From NCBI RefSeq assembly GCF_022682495.2, contig NC_071392.1:110474896-110538895 (forward strand): a DNA stretch of 64,000 bases, read 5' to 3'. The DNA is from Desmodus rotundus (Eukaryota; Chordata; Mammalia; Chiroptera; Phyllostomidae). Both the position numbers and the translations under genes were made by a program. Below the pieces are notes generated by a model that worked only from the letters and a program-made list of their open reading frames with translations, searched no databases and was not told the origin of the DNA. Below, piece after piece: positions 1-11,374 of the stretch (positions are counted from its first letter, which is position 1; each line of letters opens with the position of its first letter).

Positions 1-1654
1 GCACCAGAGAAGACGTGACTGGGCGCACAGGCCTGAGGTGGCCTCGCAGAGGCTCCCGCGCCCGGCATGGTGAAGGAGCACTGGGAAAACTTGCCAGGCC
101 CAGAGCAGGCTCGCGGCCAGCAGCACAGCACCAGGACCAGCAACAGAGGGGCAGCATGTCCTGATGGGCAGACAACAACCAAGGGTCAATTGTCCTCCCC
201 CATGCTCTGTGTCAGCCCCCGAAAGGTCCTCCAACCCCATGAAAGGGGAGAGCCCAGCTGCCTGTATTTCTCCCACGGTGGCAGAACAGGGTCTCCAAAT
301 GGAAATGACATTGCCTTATAGAAAAGACAGCTACATTCCTGGTAAACCTGGGTGTGGATGGAGAATTATACCCTCTGCCCTCAGAGTTCAGGAATCTGGG
401 TCTCTAGGATAATACACTTTCCAGGTTCCCAAACTCGCGTTTCCAGGGCTGTTTGGAAGTAGGAAAAATCTAGCCTTGGGGCTGCTGAGAACTTTGCCAG
501 GGTTGGGTCCATTTTCCTGACTTTGTACCCCCTTCAGGACAGTTAAAGAATAAAGAGGTTTGGTGGGGAACCCTGTCCTTCTTACCCCACGATTCTGACA
601 GGCCTCGACAAGGCAAGGCTCAGAGGCCCCAGGTAGTTGAAGCTGTCGTGCCTTCCCTTGCAGTGACCCTGGTCCATTCATTATGTTTCTCCAGAGGGGA
701 AACTAAGGCCCAGAGAGGGCCCGCTTTGCCCTGGTCACACAGTCAGCAGCACAAGCCCAGGCCACTTCCCACACACTCTCACTCCCCTCCCCGCCCACAA
801 CTCCTTTCCCAATCTGGGTGGCCTCCTTCCCTCTGCTAAGGACAGGAGCCTGCAGTGGGAGTCCCAGGTCAGCTGGGAGTGTGTTCCCCACTGCCCAGGC
901 AGCCATGGCAGCTCCCCTGGCTCAGGCTTCTCACTGCCAAAGGATGCCATCCATTTTCTGTCCACCTCATTTGTCTAAAACCCATGAAGAAAAGTCACTC
1001 CCGTCTCTCTGCCTCGGCTGCCGTTGTGATATATGGCCTCCATCAGGGCCCCTTCCCCAGCTGGCACCCTCCTTCTCCCCCAAACCCGCCAAGGCTGGGG
1101 TCGGGGAGAAGGAGCGATACTGAGCCAGCTAATGGGGCGCGTTCTCGGAGACATTCAGGAGACGGATGGCTCTGCCTGGGCTTTGTGGAGGGAAGGCCAT
1201 GTAGACATTACCAGCCATTGCTGTGTGACCTCCCACAATCCTCATCACCTCTCTGTATAATAACTCCCGCCCCATCCCCCCAGAAGCTACACAAGGTCTG
1301 TTTACAGCTCTTACTTCATCTGCTCTTTCCATCATCTCTGCAGGGTACCTGATGAGAATAAATAAATAGAAATCCTAGTTTCTAGTTACTCTTCATGCCA
1401 AGCTCTACGCTAGGCACTGGGAACCCACAGCCACTGCCCCTGATGAGCTTCGGCATCTCAGGACAGAGCCAGACACGCAAAAAACAGAAACACCACCCCA
1501 ATGTCGAAATATAATAATCAAGAACTTCTTGCATCCAGAGGTGCCTGAGATGAGGAAGGGGGTCCCTCTGCGAACTATGGGGAGAGGGTAGAGAGTGGCG
1601 TGAGTGTGTGTGTCTGTGTGTGTGCTCAACTCTGAGGAGCTGAGCTCTGAGGCT

Positions 1655-1740
1655 CTGTGGGTGGGGGCATGGACTCTGGACTTGGATTGCTTGTACTGCC
1701 CCCTGCTGTGTGATCATGGGCAACTTGCCTCAGCCTCCCC
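1655..1740 (+). repeat. MIR SINE fragment
   Basis: The order of phrases is that of the MIR consensus: 'catggactctggacttgga', then 'ctgctgtgtgatcatgggcaa', then 'cttgcctcagcctcccc'. The copy is old and diverged, and its ends are approximate. Confidence 0.6.
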
Positions 1741-2589
1741 TGACTTCTGGAGAGCTGGAAATGGGAATTGGGAAACCTGAGCTGCTGGGAGAGGCCAGAG
1801 CTTAGTGTGAGTGGCAGGGAGTGCTGACTGAGGAGACTTGGAAGGCCAGAAACTTCTACCCGACCCCGGGGGCAATGGGGAGCCATGGATGAGTTTTGAG
1901 CAGGAGGGTGGCAAGGTCAGATAGAGTGCTAGAAAGTTTCCATGGATAGTGACTGGGGAAGAGAGGTTGGAGGGGTTAAGCTGGGATGCAAACCCTTGGG
2001 ATGGTCTCTCCTCTCAAATGCTCTTGCACATTTTCAGTAGGATTTCAAATCCTTAATAAACCAGAGCTGGATTTTCCTGAAGTCCCCAGGTACTGGCCGG
2101 GTTCCCATTTCAGATATGTATTGGGGTGGAGGGAGGTGAGGAATCCAGCTTCAGGGGGGAGGCCCTTGGGGCTGGGGGCCTGGTAGGGAGGGGCCAGGAC
2201 AGCCTCCCCACAGCCCGGCCCTTTCTCAGTGGACTACTCGAGCATAGCTCCCTGCGAGGAGGAGCGGAGGCTGTCAGGCATGTCCGAACTGCGCTCCCGG
2301 CTGCCTCAATTTCGCATCCCCCAAGCAGTGCAGACACCGTGAATGGACCGGAAATTGAATGCAAAATCAAAATGCAACACATAAATAGATGCAAAAGTCA
2401 TTTGGAGCCAGTAATACAAATCACCTCTGGACTCCAGCTGGGAAAGTTCCACGGAGGCTGAGCTGGCCTGGCCCAGAGGGGTGTTAGACCGGGCACCCCC
2501 TCCACCCACCTTCCCTGGCCCCAGCTCTCCCCCACTGACCCACATTACTGATGATCTCCAAGGTCACCCAGTTCAGCTCCTCGGCGTGC

Positions 2590-2735
2590 GGGCAGGGAAA
2601 CTGAGGCTTGGAAAGACAGGACAGAGAATTAGGGTCCTAGTCAGACAGGCCTGGGTTTTGATCTATCTCCTCCACTTTCTGGCACATATGACCTTGGGCC
2701 TGATCCTCAGTTAGGTCATCAGGCAAACGGGAGAA
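2590..2735. repeat. MIR-derived fragment
   Basis: Contains 'gggaaactgaggcttgga' (antisense MIR core) followed by 'gacaggcctgggttttgat' and 'atgaccttgggcctgatcctcag' (sense MIR phrases). This suggests two abutting or rearranged MIR pieces. Diverged, boundaries approximate. Confidence 0.45.
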
Positions 2736-3724
2736 GGCCCTCCTCACCTTTTGGGTGGGGAGGCTGAAGGCAACGCTGAGTGAGGAAGGGTGCCCAGGGT
2801 CAAAGTAAGAAACGCGCAAACATGTAAGAATTGTTAGGCGCGTATTTGAGCCAAACTGACAATTGCCAGGAAGCAAAATCTCAACGGATTGAGAAAATGC
2901 TTCGGGAATTGGCAGTTTTACCATTTATTTTATACTTCAGAACCAAAGGGGAAGCTGTAGCAGCGTTACATGAAATCCACTGGTGATAGATTAGAGAGGC
3001 GAGAGAAAGCAGAGCTGGAGATCTCCGAGATGGATAAAAAGTAAAACAGACAGACACACACTCTTTTACACTGGTGGGTAGAGGATAGTTAACAACTGAC
3101 ATGGTAACAATGACGGGTCATATTGAACTTCAACCTCCCCCTCTCCCTAATTCCCCTCACTGAAGAGGGGAATTCCCCAACACCCCAAGTCCCCCAGCTG
3201 GGCACCCTGGGTGCTGCAGACTGGCTTTTCGTTCCCTCAGCGCCCAGCTAGCAGAGGAGAATGTGGCATTGACATCTGACAGGCAGGGACAGCAGCAAGG
3301 CACGTTCTGGTTTGCAGAGCTTGTTTCCAGGACGTGGCTTGGTCCTTCGTCTGCCCCACCCCCAGCCCCATCAACTTCACAGACAAAGAGAAACTCTGGC
3401 AATGGAAGTGACTTCCCGAGGGTCAGGGGTGGTGGCGTTGAACAGGGACAGCAGGGATTGGGATGCCAAATCCCTCTCTCCTTGTGTCACTCGTTCCTTC
3501 AACAAAAGGACAGTGAGCACGTGCTGGCTGGGTCCGGCTGAGGACTGCTGGGCCTCGCTCAGGCCCTGGTCTCCACTCTGGGAGCTGCAAGGGCCCCTGG
3601 TTGGCAGAAGCTGTGGGGAGGGGAACTGAGGATCAGAATGGGAGACAAGAGGAGGAGACTCTGGCTGGGGCCTCTGGAGCCAAGACACAGCAGAGAGAGA
3701 AGGGGCAGAAAGAAAGGCAATTAC

Positions 3725-3960
3725 ACCAGACACATCTTGTAAGTACCTACTGTATACCAGGCACTGAGGAGACAGTAAGCAAGACATAAGCAGACAGGGA
3801 CTTCCACTCTGGTGGGGAGAAAGACATTAAGTAATCCCCCTGACTTGTAATCATTCATTACAAACAGGCCTTGAAGGGACGCAGCACAGGTTCTAGGAGT
3901 GTTTGACATAGGGACAGAAACTGGGCCAGGAGGATCAGGGAGGGCTTCCTGGAGGAGGTG
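3725..3960 (-). repeat. L2 LINE fragment
   Basis: Shows the reverse complement of the L2 3' end in order: 'acctactgtataccaggcactgagga', then 'gacagggacttccactctggtgggga', then 'aggatcagggagggcttcctggaggaggtg'. No L2 reading frame survives. Confidence 0.6.
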
Positions 3961-4075
3961 GTGACCTGGAGAATGAGAGAAGGAAAAGGAAGGAGGGAAA
4001 GAGAGAGGGAGGGAGGGAAGGAGAGGGAGATGCAGAGACTACAGGAAGGGGAGAGGGGAGGAGAGACAGAGTGAT
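3955..4075. repeat. Purine-rich low-complexity tract
   Basis: An almost unbroken GA-rich run built on gagagagg/gggagggaa units. It immediately precedes the LTR-like segment. Confidence 0.8.
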
Positions 4076-4129
4076 AGGGGACTTCAGAGTTAGAAAATTT
4101 TAGTTTAAGGTAAATAGTTATAAGCCTAG

Positions 4130-4560
4130 CAAGTACTGCATATGTTAAAGCTTTTGTTTCAGAAACTACAGATAGATAAGGCCCAGCCTGGTTCCTGGGA
4201 AAACAGCCGACCTCCTGGGGCGCTGCTGAAGATTACCGCCTGGGGACAAGTGGAGGCATCCGGGGCCTTCGTGTTCCAGGGAGAGACAGACGACCACCCA
4301 CCCCTGGGAACAGCTACCTGCTCAGGACAGGAATGTTGCAGTTTCTTTCACCTAATCCTCCCTGAACTTCCAAACCCCTCACGGCACCTTGTTTATTCCC
4401 TGCTATAAAAACCCTGGCCTGGAAATAAAAGACAAGACGGTCTGTTAGGGCATGAACCCACCATCTTCTCGGATCACTGGCCATCTGAATAAAGCTCCCA
4501 TAAAGATTCAATCGCTGTCATTGCTTATTGGGTTTGGTAGTGACAGGAGACCCGAACGCC
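4130..4560 (+). mobile_element. Solo LTR of an endogenous retrovirus (class not assigned)
   Basis: The segment has the internal logic of an LTR. A TATA box lies in 'gctataaaaaccctgg' near 4403. It is followed by a polyadenylation signal 'gaataaagctccc' near 4486 and a second 'ataaag' just after. The end, 'tagtgacaggagacccgaac', resembles the U5 end of class I retroviral LTRs. No gag, pol or env remnant and no second LTR flank it, so it is probably a recombined solo LTR. The exact ends are uncertain because I could not find a target-site duplication. Confidence 0.5.
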
Positions 4561-4569
4561 GGTGTCTTT

Positions 4570-4815
4570 TCCGGTTTCAAGAGTGAAAAGACACAATCAG
4601 AAAAAGAGAGTTTGAGAGAAAGGGATCAGCAAAGAGAAGGAGCCAGAAACGAGAGAGACAGTTGGAGGACGATGTGGAGAGAGGCGAGTCAGACTCAGCC
4701 AGCTGCACAGGCCAGCGGAGAGAGAAGGCTGGGGAAAGATGGGGCCTAACAGAGAGACAAAGAGCCAGGGAGAAAGGGAGGATGAGGGAAAAGAGACGGG
4801 AATGGCTCCAAGCCA
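4570..4815. repeat. Purine-rich low-complexity stretch
   Basis: GA-rich DNA with repeated 'agagag' and 'gagaaag' units. Short frames here have biased Arg/Glu content for that reason alone. Confidence 0.6.
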
Positions 4816-5164
4816 ATGGCTCCGAGCTCCCCACCCCCTGCTGCCTACACTTTCATCTCTGATTCGGGAGGAACTTGAGTTCCCCTGGAGGGAAGTGTGG
4901 GGCAGCCGGGCTGGAGCTGAATAATGCATTTTACATTCCAGGACTGTTTCATCTTTCCCTTTGTGAACTTGGATTCTAAAGCGGAGTGTGGCTACAGCCA
5001 GTGGGGGTGTGGGGTGGGCAGGGGTTGCTGCTGCCTGGGGCAGGGCTGGGACTGGCTGGCCGGGTCTCCAGGGCAAAACCCGGCCTGAGGCTCCTCCCTC
5101 TCCCCCACCCTCAGTGAGGACCTCATCCCGATTTTCAGCTGGAACTGAGTTCCTGACAATGAAT

Positions 5165-5412
5165 CAGCTGTCAACTGAGGTGCTTGTTAAGTGTTGACGG
5201 TTGATGAAGGTGTCGACGGGTTAACTAGGATGCGTTAACTACTATGTGTTCACTGTTAATTAGAGTGCTCGCTGTGAACCATGGTGTTCAGCAACTAAGG
5301 TTTTTGTTAAGTAGGGTGTTTGCAGTTAACTAGGGTAGTAACGGTCAGTGAAGGTGCAGGGTATTAACTAGGGTGCTCAACATCAACTACGGTGTTTGTT
5401 AATAGGGTGCTT
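5165..5412. repeat. Degenerate minisatellite, unit about 20-25 bp
   Basis: A run of variants of 'gttaactagggtgttcgct'. Recognisable copies include gtcaactgaggtgctt, ggttaactaggatgcg, gttaattagagtgctcg, gcaactaaggttttt, gttaagtagggtgtttg, gttaactagggtagt, attaactagggtgctc and atcaactacggtgttt. I count about a dozen units of uneven length. It has no coding potential. Confidence 0.75.
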
Positions 5413-6180
5413 GCTTTGGGCCCCCCATCCGCCCACCTCCTCATACTCCCTACCCATTTTTTCCATGCCTCAGTTTACACATTCCTCCAAGTGCCTTCTC
5501 ACCACCTGATCCCCTGGAGTGCCTCTTTCCTCCCAGGCTGGGGCTTCCAGGTCCCAGCACAAGTACCTGGCGTGACCTCAGAACACCCCCCTGCCACACC
5601 ATGAACTGGCTCCACAGATCATCCACCAAACTCCCTGGTCCTAATCTCAGCAAGATGGAAAGTAGAATGCCTCCCGAAAAGACCTTCATTTTTTTTTTAA
5701 AAAAAGGAACATTAGAAATTTATGCATAGCCAAATGCTAACTCGATAACAGTGGGAGCCAGGCAGGGGAGAACCTGCTTCCTGGCCCTGCGGTCCTGCAG
5801 AATGGACAGGCTATGGGCTGCCGAGGTGGGGTTCCCATGTCCTTTCATGCTTTGAGGGCATACCTGGGGACCTGCCAAGATGCCAGGGGCATCATCTATC
5901 GGTCTTGTCCTTTCAGGCTAAAGTGTTCTTTTGGGGAACACCTGGAGGGTGGGAGCCCCAGTGCTGGTGTTCTTGGATTCCTGAGAGGGCCCTGCTCCAG
6001 GCGACCAGAGAAGCCTGGGGTCAGACCTCTGAGCGGTCACTGCTCATCTGGGCAATAGTCGTTAAGTCACCACCCTCTCTGGGCCTCAGGTGTAAAGTGG
6101 GATTTGAACCAGCGGATGCTGGAGGGTCCAGCCAGCTTCAGCTTTTGGGGCTGCTCATCGAGGCCCATTTTAAAGATACC
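5413..6180. other. Intergenic DNA with weak MIR fragment
   Basis: Single-copy DNA without a recognisable gene. A MIR-like piece is present around 6020-6110 ('ggcaatagtcgttaagtcacc', 'ctctgggcctcaggtgtaaagtggg'). Confidence 0.55.
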
Positions 6181-6189
6181 AAAACATTT

Positions 6190-6385
6190 TCCCTGGTCAG
6201 TGTGGCTCAGCTGGTTGGAGTGCCATCCAGCAACCAAAAGGTTGTGGGTTCAATTCTTGCTCAGGGTGCCTATGATCTCTCACCTGGGCACATACGGGAG
6301 GCAACCAATCAATGATTCTCTCTTGCATCAATGTTTCTCTCTCTCTCCCCCTCTCCCTTCCTCTCTCTAAAAGCAATGAAAAAAC
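6190..6385 (+). mobile_element. Ves SINE, older subtype
   Basis: Bat tRNA-derived SINE: 'ggtcagtgtggctcagctggttgg' (A-box region), 'ggttgtgggttcaattcttg' (B-box region), 'cacatacgggaggcaaccaatcaatg', then a CT-rich tail and 'ctctctaaaagcaatgaaaa'. The 'ggttggagtg' variant and the 'aaaagcaat' end differ from the younger copies here ('ggattgag', 'aaataaata'), so this is an older subtype. Confidence 0.85.
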
Positions 6386-6619
6386 TCTCCTCCATCCAGG
6401 CCCCTCCCCTGACCCTGAGAGCCTCCCCCACTGCCAGGGCAATGGTGATGACCAAATGGACTGAGTGAGGGCTGGAGGGGATGCCAAGGCTGTCCCACCA
6501 GGCCACTGCCCAGGTTCTCCAGCCCCTCCGTCCCCAAACCTGCTGGGTTTAGGCCAGGCACACACACACACATTTGCAAACACACTCCAAGGCTCTCGGA
6601 GCAAAGACCAAACCCCAAC

Positions 6620-7130
6620 AGGCCACTCCCACGGCCCTACCCCCAGCTCACCCCACGCCCCACTCTCCAGCCATGCCGGCCTCCTCAGAGAACCTGTTGA
6701 TGCCCACGCTTCTCCAGCCCCTGGGCCTTGGCACATGCTGCTCCCGTTTGAACACGTCCCCCTCCCCATCCTCCGCTTTGCCTCTTGACGGACTCCTACT
6801 CAGTTCAAATGCCAGTTCTCTGGAAGGCCCTCCCCGAGCCCCGGTCCAGCTAGATCTCTCTGCTCTGTGCGCACTTTGGAAGCACTGGGCAGAGCTGCAG
6901 TGACTAGTTACGTGTGTAACGTTTTCCTCTCTCATCTCCTCTGGATTCCTCTTCACATGGTCATCCCCATGTACATGTGTGACCTTGGTGTGTCTCTATC
7001 CTAATCTTCTCTTCTTGTAAGGACACTTATCAGATCAGAGGGGAGCTCCCTCAGACCTTCACACCCCCCGTGCCTGGCACAGGGGACACTTCAGAAGTAC
7101 TTATGCAACGAATGAATGAATTGGGTGAGT
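6620..7130 (+). repeat. L2 LINE 3' fragment
   Basis: Contains L2 landmarks in sense order: 'cacatgctgctcccgtttg', 'cagttcaaatgccagttctctggaaggccctcccc', 'ccgtgcctggcacagg' and the terminal 'gaatgaatgaattgggtgagtg'. The coding region is absent. Confidence 0.65.
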
Positions 7131-7600
7131 GGGTAAAGAAGTGAATGAATGACGCCAAGGATTCTTACATATACTTCCAGGGAGAGAAAGGGAGAAATAC
7201 GCACACAACCACACAGGGCTTGGAACCAAGACAGCGGAAATCAAATCCCGCTGTCTCCCCTCTGCCAAGCTGACACAGAGAAGTAACTTAACTGCTGAGT
7301 CTTGGTTTCCCCATGCGTAAGATTGGATAAATAGATAACCCCTGGACTAAAGTCGAACACAAAATGAGCTAGTGACTGGGAGGTGCCCCCAGAGCTGGTC
7401 CGGAAACAGAGATGCCGGCCATCCCGTTCACACACACGCACTCTCGGCCCCAGCCGGGCCTCTCGTCCCCAGGCCAGATGCAGAGCTCACATCTGGCACC
7501 CCAGCTGGTGCCTCTCGGCCAGGCAGAGAGAACAGCTGTGGCTGTCAGTCCTCGCAGCGGGCCTCCTGGACCAAGTGCTCTTATTTAATTCTCTCAGTAG
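7131..7600. other. Intergenic DNA
   Basis: No gene recognised. It contains a partial MIR-like piece near 7255-7330 ('ctgacacagagaagtaacttaactgctgagtcttggtttcccc'). Confidence 0.5.
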
Positions 7601-7660
7601 CGCCATGAGGAAACAGGTTCCTCTACTCAGCCCATTTTACAGAGAAAAAGACTGAGGGGG
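7590..7660 (-). repeat. MIR SINE fragment
   Basis: Antisense MIR core: 'gaggaaacaggttcctctactcagcccattttacagagaaaaagactgagg'. Confidence 0.5.
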
Positions 7661-7924
7661 AGAGGAGAGGCCTAGGATGTTTGGGGGGAAAGGACGAGGG
7701 CCCTGTGTGAGCCCCTTTTCTTCAACCCTGCCCCCATACCTCCTTTGCGCTCTCTCTCTCGCTCTCTCATACCTTCCTCTCTGTCCAAACAGATCTTGTA
7801 AAACCTTCTCTTGAAACCGTCTTCCTACGGCTACTGCCCCTGTTGCTGACAGTGTCTTCCACTTTTGGCCACTTCTCGTTCCCCACCAGCTGCCACCTTC
7901 CCTTCCTCCAAAAGAGGACCCAGG

Positions 7925-8095
7925 GAGCTGGATACAGGCCCCAGCTCGGCCTGGGCTCTACCCAGCTCTGCCATTCACTAGCTGTGTGATGTTGGGCCAG
8001 CTGGGCCTCATTTTTCCATCTGCAAACTGGGGGCAATCATACCACCCCCTAGGATTGTTGTACAGAATGGCAGAACTAGTCCAAGCAGAGTGGAC
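7925..8095 (+). repeat. MIR SINE fragment
   Basis: Well-preserved MIR order: 'ctctgccattcactagctgtgtgatgttgggcc', 'gggcctcatttttccatctgcaaactggggg', 'cctaggattgttgtac'. Its short reading frame is a repeat translation, not a gene. Confidence 0.75.
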
Positions 8096-8489
8096 ACTGT
8101 TGAGGCCCATCTCAGACCCCTTTAACTGTGTGTTTGTGCCCCACCACCTTTGGGTTGTTGCTAATAAGCAACCCTGATTCAGAGGCCTGACCTCAGCCTA
8201 CAGTGCTCCTGAAGTGCCTGGGAGCACCTGTGCCCTGGAGTCACCCATAGCCAATGACTGACAGGTGCAGGAGTGTGGGAGTCCAGCTCCTTTGCTCCCA
8301 GGTAGGACAAAGTCTGAGCCCTGTGGCATCAGGTGGCTCGTTTAGCAGAGCCCTTACCTGGGCACACCTTAGTACATCTCCTGCTCAGGAATCTTCATCT
8401 CCAGGTGTGCTCCTGGGGACCCCAACCTAACCAACAAGTCAAGCTGTTTAGCATGAGTCTGGCTCAGGGTAAAGGCTTGCTGCATGTGA

Positions 8490-8620
8490 GCTACTGCCAC
8501 TTTATTTCTGGGCAACTGACAACAAAAACCTGTGCCTCTCTAGGTCTCAATGTCCTCATCTGTAAAGTGGGCACAGTGAGACTTGCTCTGCCTATATCTT
8601 CACTGAATAATGGAGTGAAG
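8490..8620 (+). repeat. MIR SINE fragment
   Basis: Contains 'tctgggcaactgacaac', 'ctctaggtctcaatgtcctcatctgtaaagtggg' in MIR sense orientation. Confidence 0.55.
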
Positions 8621-8802
8621 AAATAAGCAAATGCCCCACCTTAGCTGAGGGGTGGCCCTGGGTGAAAGGACAGTTTCTGCCCTTCCTCAGCCTCCCCCCA
8701 TCCGGCTGCCCTCCCAGTCTCAGCAGCTGTGAGTCCCTGCCTCTGCTCTCTCCACGCTTCTCTGGCCCAGAGGAGGGAAAGCAGCCCTCAGGCTCCAGAC
8801 AC

Positions 8803-8874
8803 GTTGACTTCGATGTTGATGTCAGCACAGCTTCCACACATGATGTTGACCTTGACATTGAAGTCAGCACAGCT
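8803..8874. repeat. Two-copy 30-bp diverged direct repeat
   Basis: 8803-8832 and 8845-8874 share the pattern gttgacYttgaYgttgaWgtcagcacagct with a few substitutions. They are separated by 12 bp. Function unknown. Confidence 0.7.
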
Positions 8875-8979
8875 CTCTTCCAACTCCAACAAAAGCCCTC
8901 CCAGCCCCAGCCCCTGCAACCCATCCAGGTTCCACTATGAGGCCTGGGTGGGCGGTGGCCCCGCCCCATCCAGGGTGTG

Positions 8980-9228
8980 CTGGTTCCAGCTTTCACGAGG
9001 CACTTGTTCAATTTTCAGGAATTTGAAGCCACTGGTTGTCAAACAGTTGGCAACTTGAAAGCTGCTCTGGTGGAAATAACTTACACCATGGAAATGGGCA
9101 GATGCTACAAATGAGGCTTTTCTTCGCAGAGCTGGCTTATCAGCACGTGATTGACTGCACCCCTTTGCTAGACACCCGCCCGAGCCCCCGTGCTGGCTGG
9201 ACTCAGAGAATGTTTTATTTGGCATTTT
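8980..9228. other. Non-coding, possibly conserved single-copy DNA
   Basis: No repeat phrase recognised and no convincing reading frame. It directly precedes one copy of the duplicated 54-mer, and its moderate base composition and lack of repeats make it a candidate conserved non-coding block. Confidence 0.35.
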
Positions 9229-9320
9229 GAGTCAATCCATTGTGTGTGTGTGTATATATATATATATTTCATTATCCCCTTCAGGACTGCCAGAGAATAT
9301 ATTCTTTTAATATGTATAAT
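9229..9320. repeat. Duplicated element, copy 1
   Basis: Starts at 'gagtcaatccattgtgtg', passes through a (TG)n(TA)n tract (9240-9266), and ends in a 54-bp block (9267-9320, from 'tttcattatccccttcagg' to 'aatatgtataat'). The same block recurs at 11419-11472 with a single difference. I do not recognise it as a known repeat family. Confidence 0.75.
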
Positions 9321-9512
9321 TAAGTTTAAAAAGGTAAATTACTTTGTATTCTAAACATGGTGTTTTCAAAGAGTTCTTTTCCATGGTTAAACAGTCACCT
9401 TAGGAAAAAAAAAAGAAAATAAAAAGATTTCACACCCACCCCTTTGCACCTCTACCCCAAACCTCCTCCATACAAAGGTCCCTCTTGACTTTCCTTTAGA
9501 AAATTTCTAGAT

Positions 9513-9724
9513 GGCCCTGGCTGGTGTGGGTCAGTGGATTGAGTACCTACTGGCCTGTGAACCAAAGGGTCGCTGGTTTGATTCCCTGTCAGGGCACATG
9601 CTGGGTTGCAGGCCAGGTCCCCAGTAGGGGGTTCACGAGAGGCAACCACATATTGACATTTCTCTCCCTCTCTTTCCCCCTCCCTTCCCCTCTCTCTAAA
9701 AACAAATACACAAAATCTTTTTTA
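9513..9724 (+). mobile_element. Ves SINE with target-site duplication
   Basis: Begins 'ggccctggctggtgtgggtcag', with B-box-like 'ggtcgctggtttgattcc' and a CT-rich 3' end followed by 'aaacaaatacacaaaatc'. It is flanked by aaaatttctagat (9500-9512) and aaaattcctagat (9725-9737), a 13-bp target-site duplication with one difference. This shows a complete retrotransposed copy. Confidence 0.9.
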
Positions 9725-9737
9725 AAAATTCCTAGAT

Positions 9738-10400
9738 TCACAGGATCTTAGAAATGTGGAGTCCCTGGAACGCCAAGTTCTTGATTCTGGAACCCTGAAA
9801 CCTCTCACTCCCAGATGTCAGACTTGGAGCACCCCCATCAGCAGAGTCTCCTCGTATTCAGGGGTTTGATTCTAGACCTAGCGGGGAGCAGATATTCCAA
9901 CCCGGTGCAAACTTCCCCTCATAAATCCTCCAGAGAGACCATCCACCATCACTCAGCGAGTCCAGAGATGAGACGCATCTCTGCCTTTTCAAGCGAGAGG
10001 AAGATCGGTTATATAAATGAGTAATTGCATAACAGTAGGTAAAATATTATAGATTATTTAAATATATACCTTATATGTATAGAATTTAAGTGTACAAATT
10101 AGTAATTACGGAATTAGTAAAATACGTGTCTTTAACCCTGGAATTTTACTCCAGGTGGCAAGATAATACCTACGCTACCATGAACGGTACCTGGAAGGCA
10201 AAGCTAATACCATTTTATATTCTCCTGGTAGATACAGAATCCACAGCCCTCTCTCTCCCCCTCCCCCCAATCATAGCTGAAGTTGGGTATAGGCTTCAAT
10301 CGTAGTAAATTAAAATCATAGAAACTTGAGATTGGAAGAGACCTCACAGCCCGGGCCTGTCAAATGCTGAAATCTCCCTGACAGCATCCCCTCCCCGCTG
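9738..10400. other. Intergenic AT-rich DNA
   Basis: No gene recognised. AT-rich around 10010-10130. The segment 10310-10560 ('ttggaagagacctcacagcccgg') resembles an old interspersed repeat that I cannot assign. Confidence 0.45.
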
Positions 10401-10401
10401 C

Positions 10402-10427
10402 AAAAAAAAAAAAAAAAAAAAAAAAAA
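10402..10427. repeat. Poly(A) tract, 26 nt
   Basis: Uninterrupted run of A. No adjacent LINE or SINE body in the matching orientation was recognised. Confidence 0.9.
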
Positions 10428-10789
10428 GGCCATCCAGTCTGTTTGAATTCCTTCCGTAGCAGGGAGCTCACCACCTTGCAAGACAGACTGCGTGACTCCT
10501 GATGACCTGTAATTATATTGTGGGAACGAGATGTGCCTTCCCTTACTTCTGACCATTAACAAACATCCCCAAGCTCCTCCTCCCCTGCCGGAGCTGGGAC
10601 ACAGAGGCGCCCAGGCTGTGCCTGGCTGGGGAGCCCCAGAGTGGCAGCGCTGAGACAGAAATCCTACTCTGGACCTTCGGAGAAGGGCCAGTCGCTAAGG
10701 AACCTAGTGACCCCACGGACCGCAGCCCAATTTTGCACGTAATTTCTAAGCACTCGTGGACCCCCTAAAGTCCCATGATCCAGTCCAAA

Positions 10790-10905
10790 TCTTTTACAGT
10801 ATACACGAGAACTCTGGAGCCAGGGAACAAAAGAGACTTCCCAAGATCAAGGTCACACAAGACCTAACAGACAGAGTCAGGATTCAAACCTACATTTTCT
10901 GCCTC
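10790..10905 (-). repeat. MIR SINE fragment
   Basis: Antisense MIR pattern: 'acttcccaagatcaaggtcacacaagacctaacagacagagtcaggattcaaacc'. Confidence 0.6.
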
Positions 10906-11149
10906 AGATCCAGCGAACTCCACCAACCCGACTCCCACATCAGGCCCTTTTTCCCAGCCAAGCCTAGAGCCTAAACCAGCCCAGAGTCTGAGATCTGAGG
11001 CAGAGCTCCGCCCCCCCCACCCCCCCCACCCCCGCCGCCCCACATCCATCCTCCCAGGCCCACCCCACCCCCATCACTGGGGTTGGAAATTTGTTAGATC
11101 TTCCTGGCAACCCCCCACCGAGGTGCTTACCCAGGCCACTGAGGGGGTG

Positions 11150-11374
11150 GACAGCTGGGCTGGGTGATGGGTGGTTTTAATATTTAAACACAGTTTGCCG
11201 CTGCACAGCCAAAGGCAAAAGCAGCTGCCTCCTTTTTCTTCTCCTTCCTCTTTTTCCTTCCTTCCCTTTTTTTTAAATCTTTAATGTCTCCCGCCAGCCG
11301 CCAGTGGGGGAGGCGTTGTTTGAGTGCCGTATTTCAAAGGGTTGCCACAGCTGGAGGGATATTCAGAGCACTTC
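11150..11374. other. Single-copy DNA with pyrimidine-rich tract
   Basis: Contains 'ggttttaatatttaaacacagtttgccgctgc' and a CT-rich run (11228-11275). No repeat family or reading frame recognised. It leads into copy 2 of the duplicated element. Confidence 0.4.

Larger units (their letters stand above)
1..3720. other. Intergenic DNA, no gene recognised
   Basis: No open reading frame here resembles a known protein; those present are short and overlap on both strands as expected by chance. The stretch is moderately GC-rich single-copy DNA with eroded MIR and L2 fragments, the clearest of which are listed separately. There is also a short antisense MIR-like core around 695-745 (the 'gggaaactaaggcccagagagg' phrase). 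Confidence 0.7.

Noticed and set aside
6197..6769. 190-codon - strand frame
   Set aside because: Includes the reverse complement of a Ves SINE (EREREGERE-like run from the CT-rich tail) and L2 sequence.
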